Shown one piece after another: positions 24,259-31,885 of a stretch of DNA of 31,885 nucleotides. The notes beneath the pieces were generated by a model. The model was not told the origin of the DNA and did no database searches. It saw only the letters and a program-made list of their open reading frames with translations. The DNA is taken from contig CAZYQI010000036.1 of assembly GCA_964649745.1 (NCBI GenBank), positions 1-31,885 of the forward strand. Reading direction: 5' to 3'. The stretch's first letter is position 1; every line of letters begins with the position of its first letter. Position numbers and translations under genes: made by a program. The stretch is from CAZEHS01 sp964649745 (GTDB taxonomy: Bacteria; Bacillota; Clostridia; Peptostreptococcales; Acidaminobacteraceae).

Positions 24259-25258
24259 ACGGCTTTTAGGACGGACCGGATTGATGGTGAATGTAATCGG
24301 TTTCGGAGGCATCCCTATCCAGCGTGTGAACCAAGAGGGGGCTGACGGGCTGATTGCTGAGGCCGTAAACCGGGGTGTGAATTTTTTTGACAACGCCCGG
24401 GGATACACCATCAGTGAAGAGCTTATGGGAAATGCACTGGCGCCCTATAGGGACGAGGTCATCATTGCCACTAAATCCATGGCAAGGGATTATGCGGGTA
24501 TGAAGGCGGATATTGCGACCAGTCTCAAGAATTTTCACACGGATTACATCGACCTTTATCAGCTTCACAATATAGGCAACATGGATCAGCTCAATCAGGT
24601 AATGGGCGAGAACGGAGCGTACAGCGCATTGACAGAGGCTGTGAAGGACGGCAGGGTAAAGCACATCGGCGTTACCTGCCACAGTGCCGATTTTCTGGAA
24701 AAAATGATTGAGATGGACATTTTTGAAACGATTCAATTTCCTTACAACCTTATCGAGCGACAGGGAGAAACCGCTTTTAAGATGGCTCATGAGAAGAATG
24801 TTGGGGTTATTTGCATGAAGCCCATGGCCGGCGGCGCCCTGGAGAAGGGAGAGCTTTCCCTCCGATTTATCATCGAAAATCCACATGTTACAGTTGCTAT
24901 AGCCGGGATGCAGAGCATGGACGAAGTGCTTCGTAATACAGAGGTGGTGGGTCAGCCGCCGCTTAATGATGAGGAAAAAGAAGAGGTGGAACGCCTGCGG
25001 GAAAGCTTAGGCACCGATTTTTGCCGCCGCTGCGGCTATTGCCTGCCGTGTCCTCAGGGAATACATATTCCCTCAGTATTCCTTTTCGAAGGCTACATAA
25101 CACGCTACGACCTGGCCGGGTGGGCCACTGACCGGTACAGTACCATGGCGAAGGTTGCGTCGGACTGCACGGCATGCGGAACGTGTATGCCCCGCTGTCC
25201 ATACGGGCTTGACATCCCGGGGAAAATGAAAAAAGCGGCCATGGTGTTCGGCAGGTAA
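24251..25258 (+). CDS. Aldo/keto reductase with C-terminal ferredoxin-like cluster domain
   Basis: Protein of 335 residues. Residues 1 to about 260 are an aldo/keto reductase barrel with the catalytic tetrad Asp47, Tyr52, Lys75 and His106 visible (FFDNARGY, ATKS, LYQLHN). The last 75 residues carry two cysteine sets, CRRCGYCLPCP and CTACGTCMPRCP, expected to bind two 4Fe-4S clusters. Proteins of this build are common in anaerobes and are annotated as ferredoxin-linked oxidoreductases; the substrate is unknown. Overlap with a thioesterase suggests acyl-CoA or aldehyde metabolism, which is inference. Confidence 0.9.
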   Translation: MSKRLLGRTGLMVNVIGFGGIPIQRVNQEGADGLIAEAVNRGVNFFDNARGYTISEELMGNALAPYRDEVIIATKSMARDYAGMKADIATSLKNFHTDYIDLYQLHNIGNMDQLNQVMGENGAYSALTEAVKDGRVKHIGVTCHSADFLEKMIEMDIFETIQFPYNLIERQGETAFKMAHEKNVGVICMKPMAGGALEKGELSLRFIIENPHVTVAIAGMQSMDEVLRNTEVVGQPPLNDEEKEEVERLRESLGTDFCRRCGYCLPCPQGIHIPSVFLFEGYITRYDLAGWATDRYSTMAKVASDCTACGTCMPRCPYGLDIPGKMKKAAMVFGR

Positions 25259-25287
25259 TAATGATGTCAATCTCAACCGTATTCAGG

Positions 25288-25293
25288 TATAAT
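25288..25293 (+). promoter_or_regulatory. -10 box for the small transcript before corA
   Basis: A perfect TATAAT 39 bases upstream of the GTG of the small open frame. The -35 region (25264-25271) is a poor match. Confidence 0.4.
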
Positions 25294-25326
25294 GAGTAGG
25301 AATCATCAAAAAGAGGGGGGAACACT

Positions 25327-25410
25327 GTGGACGCAGGGCCTGGAAGTTTGTGCGATTTATACATGCAAGTTAAAAAAAACCTGCCGTTCATGGACCCTTC
25401 GTTGCGTTGA
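25327..25410 (+). CDS. Possible 27-residue small protein
   Basis: I do not recognise this protein. A GTG start has AGAGGGGGG six bases before it, and the frame ends at TGA after 27 codons. The sequence ends in KKNLPFMDPSLR, which has a mix of charged and hydrophobic residues and no membrane helix. A TATAAT lies upstream and a strong terminator begins 8 bases after the stop, so the promoter, gene and terminator make a self-contained unit of about 150 bases. It may instead be a leader peptide for corA, since the terminator sits between it and corA. Coding status is inferred only from these signals. Confidence 0.5.
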   Translation: MDAGPGSLCDLYMQVKKNLPFMDPSLR

Positions 25411-25418
25411 AACCTTTC

Positions 25419-25448
25419 AAGCCAGCCGAAGGCTGGCTTTCTTTTTTG
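25419..25448 (+). terminator. Strong intrinsic terminator upstream of corA
   Basis: Arms AAGCCAGCC (25419-25427) and GGCTGGCTT (25431-25439) form a 9-bp stem with a GAA loop, followed by TTCTTTTTT. It lies 53 bases before corA, so corA needs read-through or a promoter of its own. It could act as an attenuator. Confidence 0.9.
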
Positions 25449-25500
25449 CAAAAGAAGGCAACTGCTCCTGGAACCGTGAATGGCCTGAAAGGAGTTTTGT

Positions 25501-26436
25501 ATGCTTCAGATGCTGAAAACAGTTGAAGACGTGCTGGTCCCGGTGGATGTACTGGAAGACGGCGCATGGATCAACCTGATCAACCCCACGGAGTCGGAGC
25601 TTAAACAGATCATCGACCAGTTTCCGACGGTGGACCCTCTTAATTTGAAGGCCGCACTGGACGAGGAAGAACGTGCGCGTATTGAAATTGACGAGGTGTA
25701 TACCCTGATTCTGGTTGACGTACCGGTGGTTGAGCAGTCCCCAACCTCCAGCTATTTCTCGACCATTCCTTTAGGGATACTGCTGTTCAGAGATAATATC
25801 ATCACCGTATGTACCCGAGAGGTGCCTCTGCTCAAAGATTTTCTCACAGGCAGAGTCAAATCCTTCTACACCTACAAGAAAACCCGATTTATCCTTCAGA
25901 TGCTGCACCGGAATGCTACCTATTATCTGCAGTACCTCAAGGGGATAGACCGGGCCTCCAACCGAATCGAGCGCCAGCTTCATCAATCCACCAAGAACAA
26001 GGAGCTGATCAAGCTGCTGGAGCTCCAGAAATCACTGGTCTACTTCAGTACCTCCCTCCGTTCCAACGAGGTGGTCATGGACAAGATGATGCGTCTGGAG
26101 GTTATAAAAAAGTATCCGGATGACCAGGAACTGCTGGAGGATGTCATCATTGAGAACAAGCAGGCCATCGAGATGACCAACATCTACTCCAACATCCTCA
26201 GTGGAACCATGGGAGCCTTCGCCTCCGTCATATCCAATAACCTGAACATTGTCATGAAGGTGCTTACCTCCCTGACCATTGTCCTGGCCATACCTACCAT
26301 GATATCCAGCTTTTTCGGCATGAACGTGCCCAACGTATGGCAGCAGAACCCTTACGCATTCCTGTACATTGTAGTGATTGCCCTTATTCTATCTGCTGTA
26401 GCGGGGTTTGTGGTATTTAAAAAGAAAATGTTCTAA
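25501..26436 (+). CDS. corA: CorA-family divalent cation transporter
   Basis: Protein of 311 residues with the CorA layout: a soluble N-terminal alpha/beta domain, a long helix region (residues about 150-250) and two membrane helices at the end. The signature Gly273-Met274-Asn275 closes the first of these helices (ISSFFGMNVPNVW). Members form pentameric channels for Mg2+, sometimes Co2+ or Ni2+. The usual MPEL loop after GMN is replaced by NVWQQNPYAF, common in Firmicute paralogues, so ion preference is open. AAAGGAGTTTTGT gives the ribosome site. No M-box or ykoK riboswitch consensus was recognised upstream. Confidence 0.93.
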   Translation: MLQMLKTVEDVLVPVDVLEDGAWINLINPTESELKQIIDQFPTVDPLNLKAALDEEERARIEIDEVYTLILVDVPVVEQSPTSSYFSTIPLGILLFRDNIITVCTREVPLLKDFLTGRVKSFYTYKKTRFILQMLHRNATYYLQYLKGIDRASNRIERQLHQSTKNKELIKLLELQKSLVYFSTSLRSNEVVMDKMMRLEVIKKYPDDQELLEDVIIENKQAIEMTNIYSNILSGTMGAFASVISNNLNIVMKVLTSLTIVLAIPTMISSFFGMNVPNVWQQNPYAFLYIVVIALILSAVAGFVVFKKKMF

Positions 26437-26440
26437 ACGA

Positions 26441-26474
26441 AAAAAACGACTCGGTTATGACCGGGTCGTTTTTA
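26441..26474. terminator. Bidirectional terminator between corA and the GerMN gene
   Basis: AACGAC (26445-26450) pairs with GTCGTT (26465-26470), with further CGGT/ACCG pairing inside. A-runs to the left and T-runs to the right serve both convergent genes. Confidence 0.88.
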
Positions 26475-26485
26475 ATGGCAGAGCC

Positions 26486-27823
26486 TCATGGGGTAAACGC
26501 GGCTTCCGGATTTACGTAGGGTGCTGCCTGAAGGGCATCCGGAAGGGGGATTCCTCCCAGGGATTCAATCCGTTGGGTGCCCTCCTCCATCCGCAGGTAC
26601 TTTACACCCGGCAGGGTGGCATAGGTGTTTGTAAGGCTGTCAATAAGCAATGCAGCCTGATCCGGTGCACTTTCGAAGAGCCCTTTAAAGCCCTGAGAGA
26701 AGGTTAGGATCATTACATCCCCCTCCATCCGTGTCCTTGTTAAGGAGGCTTGACCGGGAACGGTAGGCATAAGCCCGTCCTTTCCCGTCTTCAGAATAGA
26801 GAACAGTGCCTCGGGGGTTGCAGAATCAACGGTTACTGGGACCAATAGGATATAACTGTCCTTGACGCTTAGGCCCAGCCAAGCCTTGGAGACTGCCGGA
26901 AGCGCTATTTCCTCTGTAGTCCAGCCGGAAACCGGAGGAACCCCGTTCCACCCGAATCGTACCTTGCTGATACGGTAGGGGCTTTCAATGGATGCAATGG
27001 AGTCGGTTAGGTTCTTTTGTGCAATTAGAGCAAGCTGCGGATCTGTATAGAGTGCAGGGGGTACCGGGCCCCCCAGCTGACAGTTAACAAGACCGCTGGC
27101 ATATTGAATGGATGAAACTCGGGGTACCAAAACCTCCGTTTTAAGGCCCATGGCGGCTGGAGGAGCAGTAAGAAGCTGATTGACCGCGGCTCGGAAAAGC
27201 TTGCCGGAACGCGGTATTTCACGACTTACAGGGACAGAGTAACTTCCGCTCAGGTCAGAATAGTAGCTGGTGATCATCTGCCTGCCGGAGGATGCGGAGG
27301 TCAATGCAGCCTTGTATTTTAGCTTTTCCATATACTGAACAGGAATCTCCAGGGGCTTCAACTGACTTAAATCCGGATCCATGGAGGAAATCCGCAGGGT
27401 ATAGGTGCTGCCGTCCAGACCCAAGGCCTCTCTGGACAGATTCAGCGTGTATTTCAATTCATATGGATTGAACGCTTCTTTAGATACCCCAGAGGTTGAA
27501 AAAGCTTTGCCTTTTAGGGTTTTTATCAATTGACCGCCGCTCATCACCTCAAGGGTAAGCTCCGGCGCTTCTGTCCATTTTGGTTTTTTGCCCCCTTCTG
27601 CCCGGATGAGGAAATCTGTCTTTTCCGGGTTGACCAAGGGATTCTGTGAGGTATTCAGAATATAGGCATACGAAATACGCCCTTGAATCGCTTGGTTTTT
27701 CAGGGCGTTCTCATAGGAGAAGCGTGACAGATCCAGCGTTGCCAGCTCAGGGTTGAGAGGCAGGGCCGACAGGGAATATCCCATCACCACCAGCAGGAAC
27801 AGATTGCGTGCCGTATACCTCAT
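26486..27823 (-). CDS. Exported protein with two GerMN domains (GerM-like)
   Basis: Protein of 445 residues. A signal peptide or membrane anchor is at residues about 6-22 (ARNLFLLVVMGYSLSALPL). After an unassigned region of about 170 residues come two GerMN repeats. The first contains ITSYYSDLSGSYSVPVSREI and FRAAVNQLLTAPPAAMGL. The second contains SYILLVPVTVDS and LLIDSLTNTYATLPGVKYLRM. GerM of Bacillus has two such domains and is needed for spore formation and germination, where it bridges membrane complexes. This supports a spore-forming host. The start at 27823 is chosen because GGGGGCATT precedes it and begins the signal peptide; the frame extends 59 codons upstream without a ribosome site. 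Confidence 0.82.
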   Translation of the reverse strand: MRYTARNLFLLVVMGYSLSALPLNPELATLDLSRFSYENALKNQAIQGRISYAYILNTSQNPLVNPEKTDFLIRAEGGKKPKWTEAPELTLEVMSGGQLIKTLKGKAFSTSGVSKEAFNPYELKYTLNLSREALGLDGSTYTLRISSMDPDLSQLKPLEIPVQYMEKLKYKAALTSASSGRQMITSYYSDLSGSYSVPVSREIPRSGKLFRAAVNQLLTAPPAAMGLKTEVLVPRVSSIQYASGLVNCQLGGPVPPALYTDPQLALIAQKNLTDSIASIESPYRISKVRFGWNGVPPVSGWTTEEIALPAVSKAWLGLSVKDSYILLVPVTVDSATPEALFSILKTGKDGLMPTVPGQASLTRTRMEGDVMILTFSQGFKGLFESAPDQAALLIDSLTNTYATLPGVKYLRMEEGTQRIESLGGIPLPDALQAAPYVNPEAAFTP

Positions 27824-27984
27824 AATGCCCCCGTATCGGATGGAATAGTATGCTGCTGCCTTCATTATAGATTTTTTGTTTGCGTTTGTGAACAACTCTT
27901 TATTATAGACAGTAAAGGCCCGATGACGTAAGATAAGAACGTATGACAAGCAACCGTGAACACCTGAACGGAATAGGAGAAAAC

Positions 27985-29334
27985 ATGGAAAAGAACACAC
28001 TCATAACCATTGATATAACAGATCTTGGTGAGAATGGCGAGGGAATCGGCCGGCACGAAGGCATGGCTGTTTTCGTGCCGGGAGCTTTGCCAGGAGAGCG
28101 GATCACTGCCCGACTGAAGGTCCAAAAAAAGAATTATGCCCATGCCAAGCTGGAAGAGATCGTCGAAGTCAGCCCCCAAAGGGTTGTTCCACCGTGTGAG
28201 ATTGCCGCCGTGTGCGGGGGGTGCCAGATACAGGCCATGGATTATAATGCTCAGCTCAGATGGAAGGAATCCCACGTGCGAGCCTGCGTAGACCGTATCG
28301 CCAAGCTTCCGGAGGCTTTCATCGAACCGATCATCGGTATGCAGGAGCCCTGGCATTATCGCAACAAAGGACTTTATCCGGCAGGTGGTTCTCCAGACAA
28401 GCCGGAAATCGGATTCTACAAGCTGGGTAGCCATCAGGTGGTTCCCGGCAAGGGATGTATGATTCAGCATTCCTTCAACGCTCAGGTGCTGGAGGCGATT
28501 AAATCCCTTATGGTCCTGCACGGCATTCATGCCTACTCGGAGGAATCCCACGCAGGACACCTGCGCCATGTGTTGCTGCGCAACTCCGTTAAAGGAGAAT
28601 GGATGCTGGTATTCGTAACCTCCGGGAAGAGCATGCCCAGAGCCCAGGCCATGGCAGCGGATCTAAAGGCACGGTTCCCTCAGATATCCACCATTCTGGT
28701 GAACCGCAACCCCCATAAGGATCACCGCATGCTGGGTGAACGGACAGATGTATTGATCGGAGACGGATATCTTGAAGATGTCATCGAGGGCGTGACCTTC
28801 CGCATATCGCCGGAATCCTTCTTTCAGGTGAATCCGGTTCAAACAAACGTGCTCTATGAGAAGGTGCTGGAGTATGCTGACCTCAAGGGCTCGGAAACTG
28901 TATTGGACCTTTACTGCGGCATCGGAACCATCACCCTGTTTCTTTCCAAAGCGGCCAAGCGGGTCATTGGAGTGGAAGTCGTCGCTGAAGCAGTTTCGGA
29001 CGCCCAGGAAAATGCCCAAAGAAATGCCATCGACAACGTGGAGTTCATTCACGGAAGCGCTGAAAATGTCATGCCGGAGCTGATGAAGAACGGCGTCAAG
29101 CCAGAGGTTATCGTGGTGGATCCTCCCCGCAAGGGATGTGAGCGACCGACCCTGGAGGCCATAATACAAATGGCGCCGGACCGCATCGTATACGTATCCT
29201 GCAAGCCGGCCACCCTGGCCCGGGATCTTGCCATTCTTGCAGAGGGCGGGTATACAGTGAAAGCAATACAACCGGTGGATCAGTTCCCGCATAGCGTGCA
29301 CGTAGAAGCGGTCATCAAACTAGAAAGACGATAG
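27985..29334 (+). CDS. rlmD: 23S rRNA (uracil-5-)-methyltransferase, RumA/RlmD family
   Basis: Protein of 449 residues that should transfer methyl from SAM to C5 of a uridine in 23S rRNA. It has an N-terminal TRAM domain (ITDLGENGEGIGRHEGMAVFVPGALPG overall). A 4Fe-4S site is built from Cys71, Cys77 and Cys80 plus Cys158. A SAM-binding domain follows (VLDLYCGIGTITLFLS). The DPPRKGCE motif is present, and the catalytic cysteine is Cys406 in YVSCKPATLARDL. Firmicute relatives may act on one or both of the U747 and U1939 sites, so the exact position is unresolved. The start at 27985 follows ATAGGAGAAAAC. A terminator closes the unit. Confidence 0.92.
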   Translation: MEKNTLITIDITDLGENGEGIGRHEGMAVFVPGALPGERITARLKVQKKNYAHAKLEEIVEVSPQRVVPPCEIAAVCGGCQIQAMDYNAQLRWKESHVRACVDRIAKLPEAFIEPIIGMQEPWHYRNKGLYPAGGSPDKPEIGFYKLGSHQVVPGKGCMIQHSFNAQVLEAIKSLMVLHGIHAYSEESHAGHLRHVLLRNSVKGEWMLVFVTSGKSMPRAQAMAADLKARFPQISTILVNRNPHKDHRMLGERTDVLIGDGYLEDVIEGVTFRISPESFFQVNPVQTNVLYEKVLEYADLKGSETVLDLYCGIGTITLFLSKAAKRVIGVEVVAEAVSDAQENAQRNAIDNVEFIHGSAENVMPELMKNGVKPEVIVVDPPRKGCERPTLEAIIQMAPDRIVYVSCKPATLARDLAILAEGGYTVKAIQPVDQFPHSVHVEAVIKLERR

Positions 29335-29358
29335 AAATAAGTAAAATCAATGATTAGA

Positions 29359-29394
29359 AGCCACTGAGTGTTTAGATGACATTCAGTGGCTTTT
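29359..29394 (+). terminator. Intrinsic terminator after the rRNA methyltransferase
   Basis: AGCCACTGAGTG (29359-29370) pairs with CATTCAGTGGCT (29380-29391) with one G-T pair, then TTTTG. It marks the end of the core-like DNA; what follows is AT-rich. Confidence 0.9.
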
Positions 29395-29508
29395 GTATGT
29401 GGAAACATATCAACTGGCAACTCGGCACCAATAAGAAAATGCTCTCAAACGAGAAATTCTGCGGAGTAGAAGTGAAGGCAAGTAAAAAAATCATTAGAAC
29501 AGACAGCT

Positions 29509-29559
29509 TATTTCCCAAAATTAAAAATATGTTGATTTCGGGAAATAGAATGGTATGCT
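29509..29559 (+). promoter_or_regulatory. Promoter with inverted repeat before the DUF4143 ATPase
   Basis: TATTTCCCAAAAT (29509-29521) and ATTTCGGGAAATA (29535-29547) are inverted copies of 13 bases with one mismatch and 13 bases between them. The right arm covers the -35 box TTGATT (29532-29537). The -10 box TATGCT (29554-29559), with TG upstream, is 16 bases further. This looks like an operator, but its protein is unknown. Confidence 0.55.
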
Positions 29560-29578
29560 TAGTTTAGGTGGTGATACG

Positions 29579-30769
29579 ATGAAGCTAATAGATAGAGAAA
29601 CTTACTTAAGTAGGTTAATCCGTTTAAAAGGGACGCCTGATATTAAGGTGATTACTGGTATACGGCGTTCAGGAAAATCGAAACTGTTGGAAGAGTATAT
29701 TGAGTGGATTGAAGCCCATGAAAAATATTGCAATATCATTTATATTGATCTGACTCTCTTGAAATTTGAGGTGCTTAAAGAATATCACGCGTTAAATGAT
29801 TACATCGAAGAACGATTTGATCGAAAAAAAACAAATTATGTTCTAATAGATGAAGTACAAATATGTAAGCAGTTTGAACTGACCATAAATAGCCTACATT
29901 CTACAGGTAGATATGATATCTACGTCACAGGTTCAAATGCATTCCTTTTAAGCAGTGATTTAGCGACCTTATTTACAGGTCGCACCTATGAAATAGAAGT
30001 GTACCCCTTTTCTTTTTCTGAGTTCTTGACATATTATGGAGCATCCGATGTCCAAGCGTCTTTTGATCGATATATTAAAGAAGGCGGCATGTCGGGATCT
30101 TATTTGTATAAAGAGCCGGAAGAGAAATATAAGTATCTTACAGATCTATTTGATACCTTAATTTTGAGAGATATCCGCCAGAAATACAAAATAAGAAATA
30201 TTGCATTAATGGATAAGATTACGGAATTCATGATGGATAATATTTCGAATCTGACTTCATCAAGAAAAATCGCAGACACCCTTACGAAGAATTTGGACAA
30301 CATCAATCACAAGACAGTGGGCTCCTATCTGGATTATTTATGTAATGCATTTGCTTTCTATAAGGTCAGGCGATACGATATTCGAGGGAAGAAATATTTG
30401 ACTTCTAATGAGAAATATTACCTCAGCGATCACGCCTTTCGGTATGCTAAGTTAGGGACTAGAAATCTTGACTATGGCAGGGTGATGGAAAACATAGTTG
30501 CACTTGAACTCATGAGAAGGGGCTATGAAATTTATGTAGGTGTGTTATATAAAAAAGAAATAAATTTTGTTGCAGTCAAGCAGAATGAAAAGATTTATAT
30601 TCAAGTCTCTGATGATATCTCTAGTGAAAAGACTTTTGAAAGAGAAGTAGACTCTTTGCTCAAAATAAAAGATGCATACCCTAAGCTATTAATTGCAAGA
30701 ACAAGACATGAACAGTATCAATATGAAGGTATACAGGTCATTGATATTGCGCTGTGGTTGAGTCATTAA
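29579..30769 (+). CDS. AAA-type ATPase with DUF4143 domain
   Basis: Protein of 396 residues. The N-terminal ATPase domain has Walker A GIRRSGKS (residues 27-34) and Walker B YVLIDEVQ (about residue 90), followed by VTGSNAFLLSSDLATLFTGR and YPFSFSEFLTYYG. The C-terminal half is the DUF4143 region, which has a nuclease-like fold (ENIVALELMRRGYEIYVG, KKEINFVAVKQNEKIYIQVS). The function of this widespread group is not established; members sit in variable genome regions and often occur in many copies. The base composition is clearly more AT-rich than that of the genes before it, suggesting transfer. GGTGGTGATACG precedes the start. It has no obvious partner gene. The 228 bases after it hold no gene I can support. 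Confidence 0.88.
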   Translation: MKLIDRETYLSRLIRLKGTPDIKVITGIRRSGKSKLLEEYIEWIEAHEKYCNIIYIDLTLLKFEVLKEYHALNDYIEERFDRKKTNYVLIDEVQICKQFELTINSLHSTGRYDIYVTGSNAFLLSSDLATLFTGRTYEIEVYPFSFSEFLTYYGASDVQASFDRYIKEGGMSGSYLYKEPEEKYKYLTDLFDTLILRDIRQKYKIRNIALMDKITEFMMDNISNLTSSRKIADTLTKNLDNINHKTVGSYLDYLCNAFAFYKVRRYDIRGKKYLTSNEKYYLSDHAFRYAKLGTRNLDYGRVMENIVALELMRRGYEIYVGVLYKKEINFVAVKQNEKIYIQVSDDISSEKTFEREVDSLLKIKDAYPKLLIARTRHEQYQYEGIQVIDIALWLSH

Positions 30770-30997
30770 AATGATTGTGGGGGTCTTCTTTAGAAAGATG
30801 CACCTGCATCCAAGAGACTAGTGGGTCTTCACGACATCATTTTTGTCACCTCAATGTGGAATAATATTAAAAAGCGAGCGCTTAGATTATGGCTTTCCAC
30901 GCGCAAGGCTATCGATGGGAAAAGGGGAATAGTTCTTAAAGTGAACAAGTAAATTAGTTAAGCCTAACCTCGTTGAGTTTCAGAAACGGAGAGTACT

Positions 30998-31309
30998 ATG
31001 CGGATCGATAAAGATGCATACAAAAGGGCAGTGGATGAAACCATGGAGCAGATGAAAAGTCAGGATATGTATCGTCGATTCGTCAATCTTGCCGGAAACT
31101 CCCGATTATCCGCCCGAAACCTAGTTGCCGTTCTTCATGGCAACCCTGTTGCTGAAGAAGTTGGAACGCTTCAGTACTGGAATAAACGGAATCGTATCGT
31201 CAGGGCGAAATCATAAGGGAGTCAAAATTTCGAAGCTCGATCCGGATAACCCAAAGGAGTTCATCGGTGGGAGGGTCTTTGATGTGAAGCGGACACGGCT
31301 AAGTGAGAA
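30998..31309 (+). pseudogene. Frameshifted ArdC-like remnant
   Basis: The first frame (30998-31216) starts after CGGAGAGTACT and encodes 72 residues, with SRLSARNLVAVLHGNP and LQYWNKRNRIVR. This resembles the N-terminal ssDNA-binding domain of ArdC antirestriction proteins carried by conjugative elements. Near 31195-31212 the similarity moves to the next frame, which continues KGVKISKLDPDNPKEF and GGRVFDVKRTR, as expected from the same domain (KGIKI and VFD-T motifs). The frame break and the missing protease half point to a decayed gene. The match is by eye and moderate; a short intact protein of unknown role is the alternative. Confidence 0.5.
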
Positions 31310-31360
31310 AGCCCTTCAGCCAGGAGGAAATGAATACTGGCTGTTGGGCTCTATTTTGTT
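31310..31360 (+). terminator. Hairpin terminator after the ArdC-like remnant
   Basis: AGCCCTTCAGCCAG (31310-31323) pairs with CTGGCTGTTGGGCT (31337-31350), with only two central mismatches, followed by CTATTTTGTT. The remaining 150 bases to the next gene show nothing recognisable. Confidence 0.65.
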
Positions 31361-31508
31361 CACTGCTCCTTCAGTCATTGAGTCGACATGCCGCTAATAG
31401 TGTGATGGCCGCACTGCTTGTCGTATGCTTGTGAGCGTAATGTAAATGGGTCGTTTTCAGAAGAAATCCTTTAATTGAGAAATTCTGTAAGCGATACTGA
31501 TTGAGTGT

Positions 31509-31885
31509 CTATTTCTCATCGACGCAGATTTCGCCGACTGAGTAAAGTGCAACCCGCCCGCTGAGTTTTACTCGGTCCCCGCAGTATTCACAGTAAACAG
31601 TGCCGCCGCGCTTGGAAACCTGCCGTGCTACCATCTTATCCAGACCGGTTATGGTTCTCCAATATGGGATCAGGCAGCAGAACATCGAACCGCAAACGGG
31701 ATCTTCATTGACATTCAGCTTCGGCCAAAAGGCTCGGGCAACAAAGTCGAATGCTTCGCTTTTCGCTGTCACGAATGCCGACAGTCCCTCCGGAAATTCT
31801 TTGATTTTTGAGAAATTCGGAGTCAGATGCTTCCGGTGTTTGTCAACATAGTTGTCGCACGTCTCCGAAAATATGTATGTGTTAA
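31509..31885 (-). CDS. PhzF-family protein, C-terminal part (runs off the window)
   Basis: Only the last 125 or so residues are in the window. The frame is open to the right edge without a start that fits the family, so the gene continues outside. Visible motifs are HLTPNFSKIKEF, FVTAKSEAFDFVARAFWP, NEDPVCGSMFC and QVSKRGGTVYCEY, matching the second half of PhzF-like isomerases (usual length about 260-300 residues). PhzF itself isomerises a phenazine precursor. Most relatives are uncharacterised epimerase/isomerase-like proteins, so no pathway is claimed. The catalytic glutamate of the family lies in the missing N-terminal half. Confidence 0.85.
   Translation of the reverse strand, partial: NTYIFSETCDNYVDKHRKHLTPNFSKIKEFPEGLSAFVTAKSEAFDFVARAFWPKLNVNEDPVCGSMFCCLIPYWRTITGLDKMVARQVSKRGGTVYCEYCGDRVKLSGRVALYSVGEICVDEK

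Noticed and set aside
25300..25500. Mg2+ riboswitch (M-box) ahead of corA
   Set aside because: The region has a terminator hairpin but none of the conserved M-box sequence blocks that I know. The small open frame explains it better.
29376..29567. 63-codon open frame after the rRNA methyltransferase terminator
   Set aside because: It starts inside the terminator, has no ribosome site and overlaps the promoter and inverted repeat of the ATPase gene.

Overview
The window looks like chromosomal DNA of an anaerobic, amino-acid-fermenting, probably spore-forming member of the Bacillota (class Clostridia). The reasons are: strong GGAGG-type ribosome binding sites at almost every gene; the clustered murB, rapZ, yvcK, whiA and Crh-like genes and the dnaE-pfkA-pyk run, both familiar from Firmicutes; a pyruvate kinase with the Bacillus-type extra C-terminal domain; a GerM-like sporulation protein; and a glycyl radical enzyme, which works only without oxygen. 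No tRNA, rRNA, CRISPR array or intact insertion sequence was seen. Species cannot be named from the sequence.

Layout. Bases 1-376 hold a non-coding block of related inverted repeats. Bases 377-3329 (minus strand) carry moaB/mog, an O-antigen ligase/polymerase-like membrane protein, a membrane-anchored MltG/YceG-like domain protein and a cold-shock protein with a structured leader. Bases 3425-10034 (plus) form one apparent eight-gene operon with a promoter and a terminator: murB, a PHP phosphoesterase, rapZ, yvcK, a NUDIX hydrolase, whiA, a Crh-like HPr paralogue and an HD-GYP protein. It links wall precursor synthesis, carbon-flux sensing and probably cyclic-di-GMP turnover. Bases 10223-17990 carry an orphan YnjB-like lipoprotein, dnaE, pfkA and pyk.

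Bases 18003-23150 contain the most distinctive unit: an XRE-cupin regulator followed by hypE, hypD, proC and ppnP. All HypD active-site residues I could place are present, so the unit should turn trans-4-hydroxy-L-proline into pyrroline-5-carboxylate and then L-proline, a Stickland electron acceptor. A palindrome covers the -10 box of its promoter. A second XRE-cupin regulator faces the operon from its far end, and a nucleoside-phosphorylase-like gene is the last member of the unit.

Bases 23783-29394 hold a thioesterase overlapping an iron-sulfur aldo/keto reductase, a compact unit encoding a possible 27-residue protein, corA, a double GerMN protein and an RlmD/RumA-type rRNA methyltransferase. 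From about 29400 the sequence becomes AT-rich and looks acquired: a DUF4143-type ATPase behind a 13-bp inverted repeat, a frameshifted ArdC-like remnant, and the C-terminal part of a PhzF-like gene that runs off the right edge.
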